Below are positions 10,441-22,040 of a stretch of DNA of 64,000 nucleotides, in pieces. Source of the DNA: Cololabis saira (lineage: Eukaryota; Chordata; Actinopteri; Beloniformes; Belonidae); assembly GCF_033807715.1 (NCBI RefSeq), contig NC_084590.1, positions 7,406,327 to 7,470,326 on the forward strand, read 5' to 3'. The notes beneath the pieces are model-generated. The model was given only the letters and a program-made list of their open reading frames with translations, had not been told where the DNA came from and did no database searches. The position numbers were made by a program, and so were the translations under genes. Within the stretch, counting starts at the first letter, position 1. Each line of letters opens with the position of its first letter.

Positions 10441-11788
10441 GTATCAATGACAGGGTGGACTACGATAGGGTGGACATTTTTAGCTTACATTGGCAATTGA
10501 TAAGCACATGGGGGCCTCTCAGCTAGCAGAGTTAGCAGTTAGTGAAGCTGACCTCAAAATATATATGACAACATTTACAATTTCTGAACAATAACGTGTT
10601 TTTAATATTTCCCCATGAAAGGGTGGATATGTTAAGCTTGACACCTTGCAACAAGTAAGACAATATGAAGAAAATTATGAAATGAACGTGTAAACACTCA
10701 CTGATAAGGAGTTGAATGTGTCAACCATCACTGAAGAGTCGCAAAATGGTGGTCATGATGTCACCAATGACATCAGCTACCGAATTTAAGGGCCAGTTAC
10801 AGCATAATGACAGGGTGGACATTGACTTCAGGGACATGTATTAAATACTTAATATTTATATTGAATATCTGTTGAAAACCACCAGAATTACCAATTTATG
10901 AAAGCTCTTGTTTATAACAATAACACCATGATAAAATATTTTTAATTTAGTTTTATTTAATGACTCCTTGTACTCATAGATGCTCCCACAATTGTATGAG
11001 GGACATGGCAAAATCGTTTACATGCACTTTAAAGGAGCTTGAGGCCGGATTGTGGCAAGATTTATGAAAAAAATCCGTATACATTTTAAGTTTTCTAGTA
11101 AAAATGTCAGAAGAAGCGTTCCAAACCCAAAAGAATGAGCCCTCTAGTGTATCTCTCCTTTGCCTTGAACAGGCTGTGTGCTGCAAAATGTGCTGCAATT
11201 CGGTCCCGAATTTCCTGCGCTGTCCTGCGGATGTGACGTCACATGACGCTGCATGCGCGTTCTCCCCGTTCTCCCGTGCCGGCTTCACTGTTGGCTGCAG
11301 TACCCCCAACGGCCGTCGTGGTGAAGGGTGGCGCTAGAGAGTCTCATTTCTTAAAAGGAGCCTCAAGCTCCTTTAACAAAGTGATATAAAATTAATAAAA
11401 AATAACTCAAGATGGTAAATATACTATAGGTGCATGTCTTAATGATTAAACATTTGTAATGTAAGCTCAAAATATAATTATTTTACATTAAATCAAAAAT
11501 AAACGTGGGAATCTGACTGGGACCTTCAAAGGCACTTTATAGTGATATTGACCCGACCCTTTTTTAATCTCGACATTTCGATTTTTTTCTCAAGATTGTA
11601 CTTCAACATTAATCTCGACATTTCAACTTTTTTCTCGACATTTTGACTTTTTTACTTGATACAAATGAAAATCAAAAGCCAGTACTTGAACTCGGATCCA
11701 GACCCCCGGCCCCTCTACCGACAACTAGGATCCAGATCCAGACCTACAGCAGAAATAAAGATATTTACAGTCTGCTACAGAAACAAAT

Positions 11789-12515
11789 GGCACTTTTCCA
11801 ACAGCACCTACTCAGCTCTACTCATCTCAACTTGGCCTGGTTTCTTTACCATAACAATTCAGCACCTGGAGCAGAAGTAGGAGGTTGGAGTGAAGCTGCT
11901 GTGACGTATTTGATTGTGTGATCTAAACGAAGAAGACAACAACACTAAAGATGTAGAACCTGGAGGAGATGATAGATGTGCTGCTGGATCTGTGGCTTGT
12001 GTTTGATATCAAGTTAAAAAATGAGAGTGAGAGAAGCTTCAAGCGGCGGTACTTTTTAATTTTGTTTGTTTGTCTCTGTGCTGCTGAAAAGTCAGCTGGA
12101 GCCGTGAGCAGCTATGAAGAGACAGAGCTCCTGGTAGATCTGGTCGTTCCTTATCTCCGTCTAGATCCCTTTTTAATTCTCTCCTCAGCACCAGGTTTAT
12201 AAACATCTGCACCTCAGAGTTGGATCATGAAACAGACTTTTGCTGCCGTTGCTGGTTGAATAAAATGAACAAGAATCCGTCAGAGTCTCTTTCTCTGATT
12301 TCCTCCTCCTGACTCAGACGTCTGACTCCAACCCCCCGACCAATCGGTCGCCTGTAGTGTGATGATGTCAGATACAGCCGACTCAGCCGCTTAGAACCTC
12401 TGCAGAATAGATACAGAAAAGTATCTACTCTGCACGTTAGACCCCTGGTGGGAAAGAACCAAACTGAGGTGAGGCGAGTTGAGTCGAGCTGAGTAGGTAC
12501 TAGTGGAAAAGCACC
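11789..12515. mobile_element. MITE with ~65-bp inverted termini
   Basis: The left arm (GGCACTTTTCCAACAGCACC, then TACTCAGCTCTACTC) and the reverse complement of the right arm (GGTGCTTTTCCACTAGTACC, then TACTCAGCTCGACTC) align over about 65 bp including GGTTTCTTTACCA/GGTTCTTTCCCA. The 727-bp interior has no coding sequence I can support. The superfamily is not decided because no clean target-site duplication was found. Confidence 0.75.
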
Positions 12516-12731
12516 AAAGGTTTTGGTCTCTGTAACTGTACGGGGCCTGGCCATCCAGCGAGACCAGCCAGACCAGCCGGCGCCTATGGAAGCAAGAGTC
12601 AGCGGATTTCACATGTAATCAAACCCGGACGTGCTCAGTATTCAGGCTCACACAAGGACGTCCTCGCCGTCTCTAGAACATCGTTATTATTTTACCGTCT
12701 TTAAAGAATCATGGCCTGTAATGAGCAGTTA

Positions 12732-13192
12732 AAGATTTTTTTTTATTGTGCACTTCGAGAAAAAAATTGAAATTTCGAGGAAAAAAATAGAAATGTTGAG
12801 ATTAATGTTAAAATACAATTTCAAGAATAAAGTCTAAATTTCGAGAATAAAGTTGAAATGCAATTTGGTGAATAAAGTGTAAATGTCTCCTCTGGTCCAT
12901 CAAATCCAGTTAGCAGAGCGACTGACAGCTATGCAGCAGCAGCCGTAACTAACTAACTAACTAACTAACTAACTTACATCCTTGGAGTGGAACGTTAAGG
13001 GTACATTTCTGAAGTTATGCAACTGCATATGTGGGATATGTGTGTCAAATCAATATCGTAAAGCCAATTCTTGTATTCTGAACCTTGTTGACTTTTTTAT
13101 CGAAATTGTACTTCAACATTAATCTCGACATTTCGACTTTTTTCTCGACATTTCAACTTTTTTCTCGAAGTGCATAATAAAGAAAAAATCTT
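12732..13192. mobile_element. inverted-repeat element with ~110-bp arms
   Basis: The left arm AAGATTTTTTTTTATTGTGCACTTCGAG and the reverse complement of the right arm (AAGATTTTTTCTTTATTATG, then CACTTCGAG) align for about 110 bp, each continuing into GAGAAAAAAGTTGAAATGTCG-type units. The centre includes (AACT)n at 12950-12973. The arm units are the same 20-21-bp sequence that forms the array in the neighbouring hAT element. Confidence 0.75.
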
Positions 13193-13544
13193 CCTCCTCT
13201 AAAATATTATTTTTATTTTTCTCCTGCCTGGCCCTAATACTCATAATAGTATATACTAATAGTATGATCATGGCCCACGGTTCCCGGCGATCTGCTGGTT
13301 CTGCATGGAATTCAAAACCAACCGTGTTGCTTCATCCAATCGCAGTCAGGAGGCAAGAGAACACTCGTCTGCCTCTTTTTAACCTCCAGCTGAGACACAA
13401 GACTACCAGACTTCCTGTGTCTTTCCTGAACACAAGCGTGAATGTTTCAGGGTTCTGGGGGGATGTCTGGTGTGAACGTTTCCCTGGAGACACAGCATCT
13501 CTACGGGGTTCAGGTCTGGACTCGGACCGGACCACTCCACAAGG

Positions 13545-13738
13545 TTTTGAATTGAATTGGATGGAAATTTTTATTTCGAACATGAAACAATAGTGAATTT
13601 AAAACAAAACAATAATAATCAATAATAAATAAATGTAAATAAGAAAACAAAATAAACAAAAATATAAATAAAAACATGCATCCATTATAATTAACATGCT
13701 CGAAAAGGAGTAGGAAGAAGTAAAAACTTAAATCCTAC
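13545..13738. repeat. LINE-like 3' fragment (ATTTCGAACATG type)
   Basis: This A-rich segment contains TTTTTATTTCGAACATG and GAAAAGGAGTAGGAAGAAG. A related segment occurs at 18527-18600 beside a (TA)n array. This kind of sequence is common in fish as the 3' end of retroposed repeats. The family is not identified. Confidence 0.45.
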
Positions 13739-13747
13739 CCCCGAAAC

Positions 13748-14415
13748 CGGGGATCAGCAACCCGCGGCTCTAGAGCCGCATCTTTAGCGCCGCCCTAGTG
13801 GCTTCTGGAGCTTTTTTTCTTTTTTTTTTTTCCTTTTTTCTTTTTTTTCTCTTTTTTTCCTTTTTTCTCTTTTTTTTCTTTTCTCTTTTTTTTCTTTTCC
13901 TTTTTTCCTTTTTTCTTTTTTTTCTTTTTTCCTTTTTTAATCTCGACATTTCGACTTTTTTCTCAAGATTGTACTTCAACATTAATCTCGACATTTCAAC
14001 TTTTTTCTCGACATTTCGACTTTTTTCTCGAGATTGAACTTCAACATTAATTTCGACATTTCAACTTTTTTCTCGACATTTTGACTTTTTTCTTGACACT
14101 TCGACTTTTTTCTCGACATTTCGACTTTTTTCTTGACACTTCGACTTTTTTCTTGACACTTCGACTTTTTTCTCGACATTTCGACTTTTTTCTCGAGATT
14201 GAACTTCAACATTAATCTCGACATTTCAACTTTTTCTCGACATTTTGACTTTTTTCTTGACATTTCGACTTTTTTCCCGACATTTCACCTTTCACCATTT
14301 GCCTTCATTCAAAGGCTTATACACGACTATTCATTTTTTGCAGCTCCAGACATATTTGTTTTTTGTGTTTTTGGTCCAATACGGCTCTTTCATCATTTTG
14401 GGTTGCCGACCCCTG
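13748..14415. mobile_element. non-autonomous hAT element filled with a 20-bp tandem array
   Basis: Termini CGGGGATCAGCAACCC (13748) and, reversed, CAGGGGTCGGCAACCC (14415) match at 13 of 16 positions and fit the hAT consensus CAGGGGTCGGCAACC. Flanking octamers CCCGAAAC (13740-13747) and CCCTAAAC (14416-14423) differ at one base, as expected for an aged 8-bp hAT duplication. The interior is a T-rich tract (13808-13936) followed by about 16 units of TCTCGACATTTCGACTTTTT (to about 14290). Confidence 0.85.
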
Positions 14416-14466
14416 CCCTAAACTATATTTCATTATAACAAATAATTAAATTTCTATACAAAAAAC

Positions 14467-14720
<254 letters not shown>

Positions 14721-15004
14721 TATATGAATATCAATAATAACACCTATATACCCATTTATAAAGGTATATTTATATATACCCATATATAAAGGTGGATTTA
14801 CCTCCCTGTTTAGGATGATGGTCAGTCAGCTTCTACTGAGCTGCAGCTGCTGGACAGTCCTGGGGGAGGTTCTGGAGGAGGATTTCAAATGCTATCAGTC
14901 CACTGAATAGGAATGTATCATGTGTAATCAGAGCCTTGAATGGTGTGAGTAGATGGGATACTGTCTACCCGGTAGATTTTTGTCATTATTCTTTGGGTTG
15001 ATAT

Positions 15005-15218
15005 TGGCTTTCCCAGCTACTGCTATTGAAAACGAAACTTAGGCTCAGCATATGTTTTGTCACCGGTTAGAATTCGGGTTCAGGGTTTAGGTTAAGGTTA
15101 GGTTTAGGGTGAGGGTTAGGTTAAGGTTGGGTCTGAAATGTGTAGTTGAGCGTAGAATGGTGACAAAACATCTACTGAGCCTAAGTTTCGTTTTCAATAG
15201 CAGTAGCTGGGAAAGCCA
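15005..15218. mobile_element. palindromic MITE with a TTAGGG-rich loop
   Basis: The left arm TGGCTTTCCCAGCTACTGCT (15005) and the right arm (ending AGCTGGGAAAGCCA at 15218) are inverted copies for about 58 bp, with two or three mismatches near their inner ends. The loop (about 15066-15150) is rich in GGTTAGGTTTAGGGT-like telomere-type repeats. No coding sequence is present. Confidence 0.8.
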
Positions 15219-15323
15219 TGTGTCCTTACATTTACAATCCTGGATCAAAACAGGTCATCAAAGTTGTCTTAAGGGAAGAAAAGATATTGTTCAGCTCAGT
15301 TTTATTCATAAAGCGTCTATTTC

Positions 15324-15805
15324 TGTCATGGTTTGTCCTCCAGCCTTCAGTGGTTTTCCACTCCCCTCTCTTCTGCTCACTCCTTCTGCCAGCCACGCCC
15401 ACCTCATCACTCACTCCTTTCACCTGCTCTCCCAGCTGCAGCCCCTCAGCAATCAGGACAGCATAAAAGCTCCTCACTCCTGCACTCTCACTGCCAGATC
15501 ATCACTCTGTTTGTAGATGCAAGACCCGCCAGCATTCCCTGTCTTGACTTTCCGTTGCCGATCCTGCCTGTTCCTGGATCCTGCCTTGTCTCCTGATCTC
15601 CGTTGCCTGACCTTGTCTTCCGAACTTGACACTGATTGCTGCCTGGTCCTTGTCTTGCATTCCTGCCTGCTCTTCGTCCCGGTTGAGGGTAATAAAGCAA
15701 ACCAGACAAACTACAACTGTGTGCTGCATTTGGGTCCAAAACCTCACCCCTTATCAATTTCAACACAAGTTGTCTCCAGGTGGTCTCCAGGGACCAGAAC
15801 ATGAC
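15324..15805 (+). repeat. probable solo LTR
   Basis: The segment starts TGTCATGG and ends CATGAC, short inverted termini typical of LTRs. It contains a TATA-like CATAAAAG near 15463 and an AATAAAG polyadenylation-like signal near 15690, in that order. The downstream CTGCATTTGGGTCC motif resembles fish Ty3/gypsy LTRs as I remember them. No internal coding region or second LTR is present. The right boundary is uncertain because a SINE follows directly. Confidence 0.5.
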
Positions 15806-15810
15806 CCTCC

Positions 15811-16156
15811 ATCCATCCATTATCTATACCCGCTTTATCCTTTGCAGGGTCACCTATCCCAGCTAATTTCAGGTGCGAGGCAAGGGTCCACCCTGGACAG
15901 GTCACCAGTCCATCGCAGGGCCACATAGATACACACAACCAGACATACTCACACATGAGCAATTTAGAATCATCAATTAACCTACTACGCATGTTTTTGG
16001 ACTGTGGGAGGAAACCGGAGTACCCGGAGGGAACCCACGCAGGCACAGGGAGAACATGCAAACTCCACACAGAAAGACCCTGCCGGGCCTGGGAGTCGAA
16101 CCGGGGACCTTCTCGCTGTGAGGCAACAGTGCTAACCACCAAACCACCGTGCTGCT
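15811..16156 (-). mobile_element. tRNA-derived SINE, copy 1
   Basis: Read on the minus strand from 16156 it starts GCAGCACGGTGGTTTGGTGG, followed by an A-box-like TGGTTAGCACTG and a B-box-like GGTTCGACTCC. It continues through a conserved body (AGTTTGCATGTTCTCCCTG) and ends in (GGAT)n at about 15811-15825. Flanking CCCTCC on both sides may be the target duplication. A second copy lies at 45193-45553. Confidence 0.8.
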
Positions 16157-16159
16157 CCC

Positions 16160-17940
16160 TCCATCAATTCTTACATAAACTGGTATAACTGGCTTAAACC
16201 TCATCCGCCGACCTTACATTGCATTCAAAGACTTAAAGCCGTGAACTGTATGGAAAGCATAACGGCACGTTTACGACTCCGGATGGACTTGTATTTAGAG
16301 AAGTGGACACCTGTCATAAAGTACCTAACTGAATGAATGTAAGATGATCACTCAATTCGATAGATCAGATTGATTGTGATAGTCCTAACACTTGGAAGAT
16401 ACTACTTTATCCTGTGTCTACTTATTTTTGCTTTATTTAATTTGGTCTACTTGGTCATTGCATATGTTTGACACACTGTGTGAAATAATCTGTCAAGGAA
16501 CTTGTTTTAATAAATGTTAAAAAAAAGAAAGAGTAAAGACTCCCCTTTAGGAGGGAAGAAACCTGGATCAGGACCTGGATCATAAGGGGGGACCCTCCTG
16601 CCGGAGGCCAGCTGGGCAGAGCAGGAAAAGAGAGACAGGAAAGAGAGGATGAAAAACTTGGAGTTTGGACATTTAGGACTTTATACACCAGTAATAGAAC
16701 TTTTAAGTTTTATGGGGAGCCAATGGAGGGAAGCTAACACTTGGACATCGTGCTAATAACACATTACAGTAATCTAGCCTAGAAGATACAAACGCATGAA
16801 TTAGTCTTTCCTTTCTGTGGTGGGTAGAAAACCCTTAAGTCTGGATCCAGACCCTGGTGCTTGGTCGTTGAACTGCTTTGCCTGGATTTCACCTCAGAGA
16901 GGAAACCTGGATGTGGATCTTTTTACTAAACCTGGGCCTGGTCCAAAGTTAGGATGCATTTCCTCCGTATGCTCTGTGCGTCGCGGTTTCACGCATTTCC
17001 CAGCGTCAGGAATCCTGTGGACGAGAGAAACCCTGTCTTCAGAGTCCTGGTGTCAGGACGGAGTTCATCTCGCTGACAGAGCCTTGCAGGGTTCACACAC
17101 GGAGGGCAGCGCCGCCAATGTTTCCTCCTCCTCCACCTCTCGCCTGTCACTCGGCGTGTTTGTTCAGCGTGACCTCCCCGCTGCTCGCGCGGCGTGACGG
17201 GGGGACGGGACGTGTGGAGGTCAAGCGGTTGGGCCGACACCCCGCTTGGCCTCATTAGCAACCCCAAGATGTCTGTGTGCATGCGCCTACACCCCCTCCC
17301 CCCACCTGCAGAGCTCTGTCTATCCACCGCCTCCCCGACAAACCAAAAGCTGATTGAAGCATCCAGGTCTTCCTGTTGCTATAGTGATAGGCAGCACCGG
17401 TGCACCCACCCCCCCCGGAAAACATGTATTTGGCATCCCTGTAGCTGTGGGTCTTCACGGCCTCCCCCTCAGAGCTTCTGCACCCCCCATTGTTTATACG
17501 ATTGCTGTGTTTTGCAGACGGAGCAGTTTTTTTATTATGCACGATGAACCTCGTTAGGCGCATATGAATTTGTAACCTTTTGCAGGGTCGCAAAGATCAG
17601 GAGAAGTTGAGGAGACCTGTACCTGTATGCCTCTGCACGGACGTTTGACCTCCAGCTAAACCTCACCGACATCAATACACTCACAAATATTACATTTAAG
17701 CCCCGTCTAATGACGTTTGTTTTACAGATTCCTGCTCTACAATGACATAGTTGACTGAAGGTGAGTTTATCTCAGTAACTGTATGGTTTATTGGAATAAA
17801 TCTGGTGCTTAAATAAAGGTAACACATGTAACACTCCAGCATAGGTAAAATCAAGTTTGGATATAACAAAACAGGTCTCACTTGAAAATGTTATGGTATT
17901 TAAAACAGTTTCTTTTTGGTTGTAGTGTACATGCATGTAT
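16160..17940. other. mixed repeat remnants, no gene supported
   Basis: Contains short pieces of dispersed repeats, for example GGAGGGAAGAAACCTGGATC near 16550 and AGCCAATGGAGGGAAGC near 16718. A GC-richer block at 16850-17560 has several ORFs of 60-126 codons on both strands. None shows domain structure, splice context or family resemblance that I recognise. Confidence 0.5.
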
Positions 17941-17947
17941 GTATACA

Positions 17948-18022
<75 letters not shown>
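17948..18022. repeat. (TA)n microsatellite
   Basis: Uninterrupted TA dinucleotides of about 75 bp. Confidence 0.97.
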
Positions 18023-18024
<2 letters not shown>

Positions 18025-18593
18025 GTACAGGCCAAAAGTGTGGACACACTTCCCCATTTGTTGGAATTGGGGGGTTATAACACATGGGGCCGGGGGTGTA
18101 TAGCTGGGATAGACTCCAGCAATGAATGGATTAACTTTTTGGTTTTGTATTTCATTTTTTCAGGTGGAAATTATCTTTGCAGCATTATAACTCGTCTGAT
18201 CTCTGCGACATCCACCTCTGTCCTAGAGACATTTGTGTGGAAAGAGTTAAAAACTGAACCTTCCAGAGAACTGATTTACAAAATAAAAGCCAACATTTAC
18301 TGAAATGAACACAGACGTGGCTGTTATGATTCCTAGATGGACCGGCTATGTCTCCATCCATCTCCATCCATGTTTATATGTTGTTCTGGGTTTTATTTCC
18401 TCTTTGATTTCAATTGTACATTTTTATTTGGTTGTACTTTGGTCCACTTCATTGGAAGTGTTCTACGGATAAATGTGACCTGACGTGAATTCACTAAATC
18501 ACACTTTGATTTGATTTGATTTGAAGATTTTATTTCGAACATGCATGATAAAAAAAGGAGTACAAAAAAGTATAAAAACAACAAAACATACAT

Positions 18594-18776
<183 letters not shown>

Positions 18777-20129
18777 GTTCAGCACTTGGTCCCACCCCTG
18801 AATCTTACATAAATTCTTACATATAACAAGAGTTTCAATAAACTTACTTATAAAACACCCATACCTACTTTAATAACTGTTCAATATAGTGATATAATAC
18901 TCAATTATATGTATATATAAAAAAATCAAGGCAAACAAAAGAAAACAAAATAAACACCCATCATTTAGTTGTGCTACTATGTATGAATGTACTAATAGAA
19001 GTAATTATAATGCATGGTATTACATTATCATTACTTTACTATAATACTACAATATAATAGAGAACAATAGACACCAATGGTATAACAATATACTTGAATA
19101 ACTATATAAGAGTAGATATGCTATATACACTGGTTCATATATTTACTTCCAATTATATCCATAAAAAATACTATAAATCTATATATAACTATAAATCAAT
19201 ATATATTAATAGAGATATAGATACACAAATACTGTACATATAATACAACTCAATATATCAATTTACATACCTACATATAACATATACTATAAATGATGGA
19301 CAGATTATTTAGTTAGTACAGTACAGATGAACGTAGGAGTCTGTTGTCATGGTTGCACATGTTTATTTATTGCTCATATCAGGGTTGTTGTGGCCCAGAT
19401 TCGTGACTCCTCTGTGAATTCCTGGTTTCCGTGCTGCTGATGGTTGCCTCTCTCTGGACAGGGTTGCCCTCCATCTGTCCGTTTGTACTGTACGAGCGTG
19501 CAGCAGCCGAGCATGCTGGGATGGGAAGAGCCTCCTTCAAAGACGCAGTCGGCCGTGTACTCTTCCACTCTGGCACGTTGGCATCAGTTACAGCATCATT
19601 TCATCACCAGCAGCTCCTTGCGAATCCTGCTTACATTAACTTTTTACAGGGATTGGCAGAGACGCATGGCAGCACCAGCGCCTCCAAACATTTACATTTC
19701 GCATCCTATTGAACAGTTTCTCCAGACGAATTGTTATGTGTTGATGAAGTGTCGTGTTTGTACGAACAAGTGGCGTGAACGGGGAAGAATCCCCGCAGTT
19801 GCAGTGGGATTACGTCGGGAGGAAAGGCGAGGGGGATTAAAAAAACAAGAGGATGGGGAGACTTCAAAGTGTTGAAGAGTGTTTGGCGGAGCTGAATGAT
19901 GGCTGCTGTATTGTTTTGATAAGTGTTCCCTGTGGAGGAGATGCCAGGCAGGATGTCACCTCGCCGCTCTCATCTCTGCCACAAAGAGCCGGGGAAGCGT
20001 CACGAACCGGCCGTCGTCAGCAGCTTCAGGCAGCCCCGCTGCAGGTCACACATGCACGAGTGCAACTCATTCATTTACGAAATAAACATGCAGGACCCTG
20101 AACATGATGATGAACAAGGTGATGATGAT

Positions 20130-22040
20130 AATGTCCTTCTCTGGTCCTTATCTGGTCCTTCAATGGTGTTTCTTCTGCCTTCCAGTGGTCCTTCTCTGGT
20201 CCTACAGTGGTTCTTTCTCTGGTCTTCCAACGTTTTTTTCTCTGGTCCTCCAGGGGTGTTTCTCTGGTGCTCCAGTGGTCCTCTATCGGCCCTCTAGCAG
20301 TCATCCAGTGGCCCTTCTCTGGTCCTACAACAGTCCTTGTCTGGTCCTTTAGTGGTCCTTCTCCAGCGGTCTTCCAGTGGTCTGTCTCTTGTCCTCCAGC
20401 AGTCCTCTAGTGGTCCTTTTCTGGTCCTCTAATAGTCCCTCTCTGGTCCTCCTGTGGTCCTTCTATGGTCCTACAGTGTTCCTTTCTCTGGTCTTCTAGT
20501 GGTCTTTTTCTGGTCCTCCAATGGTTTTTCTCTGGTCCTACAACAGTCCTTCTCTGGTCCTTATCTGGTCCTCCAATGGTGTTTCTTTGGCCTTCCAGTG
20601 GTCTTTCTCTGGTCCTCCAGTGGTCTTTTACTCGTCCTTCAGTGGTCCTTCTCTGGTCCTCCAGTGGTCACTCACTGGTCCTTCTCTTCTCCTCCAGCAG
20701 TCCTCCAGCGGTCCTCCAGTGGTCCTCCAGCGGTCCTTCTCTAGTCTTCTAACAATCACACTGGTCCTAAAACGGTCCTTCTCTGGTCCTCCAGCAGTCC
20801 TTCATTGGCCCTTCTCTGGTCCTCGAACAGTCCTTCTACGGTCCTTCTCTTGTACTCCAATGCTCTTTCTCTGGTGCTCTGGCGGTCTTCCAGTGGTCCT
20901 TCTCTGGTCCTTCTCTGGTCCTTTAATGGTGTTTTTCTGGCCTTCCAGCGGTCCTTCTCTGGTCCTACAGTGGTTCTTTCTCGTCTTCCAGTGGTATTTT
21001 TCTGGTCCTCCAACGGTTTTTCTCTGGTCCTCCAATGGTGTTTCTCTGATGCTCCAGTGGTCCTCTATCGGCCCTCTAGCGGTCCTCCAGTGGTCCTCCA
21101 GCGGTCCTTTTCCGGTCTTCTAAGAGTCCCTCTCTGGTCCATCAGTGGTTCTTCTCTGGTCCTCCAATAGTCCCTCTCTGGTCCTCCAGCGGTCCATCTT
21201 TGGTCCTTCTCTTGTCCTCCAGCGGTCCTCCAGTGGTCCTTCTCTGGTGCTCCAGTGGTTTTCCAGTGGTCCTTCTCTTGTCCTCCAGCGGTCCTCCAGT
21301 GGTCCCTCTCTGGTCCTCCAATGGTCCTTATCCGGTCCTTTTCTGGTCCTCCAGTGGTCATTCCCTTGTCCTCCAGCAGTCCTCCAGTGGTCCTTCTCTG
21401 GTCCTCCGGAACTCCTTATTTGGTCCTACAGTATTCCTTTCTCTGGTCTTCCAATGGTTTTTCTCTGTTGCTCCAACGGTCCTTATCCGGTCCTTTTCTG
21501 GTCCTCCAGTGGTCATTCTCTTGTCCTCCAGCAGTCCTCTAGTGGTCGTTCTCTGGTCCTCTAGTGGTCCTTCTCTGGTCCTCCAGTGGTCCTTCTCTGG
21601 TCCTCCAGCAGTCCTCTAGTGGTCGTTCTCTGGTCCTCCAGTGGTCCTTCTCTGGTCCTCCAGTGGTCCTTCTCTGGTCCTCCAGCAGTCCTCTAGTGGT
21701 TGTTCTCTGGTCCTCCAGTGGTCCTTCTCTGGTCCTAGTGTTCCTTTGTCTGGTCTTCCAGCTGTGATTTTCTGGTCCGACAATGTTTTTTCTCTTGCCT
21801 CCAACGGCCCTTCTCTGGTCCTTATCTGATCCTCCAATGCTGTTTCTTTTGCCTTCCAGTTGTCCTTCTCTGGCCCCCTTGTCCTTCTCTGGTCCCCCAG
21901 TGGCCTTTTTCTTGTCCTCCAGCGGCCCTTCTCTGGCCCCCCAGCGGTCCTTCTCTGGTCCTCCATAGGTCCTCCAGTGGCCTTTTTCTTGTCCTCTAAC
22001 GGTCTTTCTCTGGTCCTTCCCTGGTCCTCCAGCGGTCTTG
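20130..22040. repeat. 22-bp minisatellite, about 1.9 kb
   Basis: Degenerate units of TCTCTGGTCCTCCAGTGGTCCT run for about 1.9 kb, with blocks of variants (CCAGCAGTCC, CCAATGGTG) repeated in order. Since 22 is not a multiple of 3, frames rotate through Leu/Val/Ser/Pro-rich peptides. All ORFs here, on both strands, are by-products. Confidence 0.95.

Larger units (their letters stand above)
8041..11560. mobile_element. unclassified ~3.5-kb DNA transposon with terminal inverted repeats
   Basis: The left end at 8041 reads CGGGCCGAGTCAATATCACT followed by GTGCCTTTGA. The reverse complement of the right end at 11560 reads AGGGTCGGGTCAATATCACT then, after five extra bases, GTGCCTTTGA. A GACAGGGTGGAC motif occurs about ten times inside in both orientations (for example 8233, 8575, 10010, 10449, 10809). 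The interior carries a broken minus-strand gene (8774-9873), a MITE and a SINE-like repeat. I found no clear target-site duplication and no known transposase signature, so the superfamily is open. Confidence 0.55.

Noticed and set aside
13770..14263. Lys-rich / Phe-rich ORFs
   Set aside because: They come from T-rich and 20-bp repeat composition inside a hAT element.
15066..15150. Interstitial telomere
   Set aside because: The TTAGGG-like units are few and degenerate and form the loop of a MITE.
17194..17593. A possible small gene (ORFs of 117 and 112 codons on opposite strands)
   Set aside because: No recognisable domain, no splice or promoter context, and frames open on both strands.
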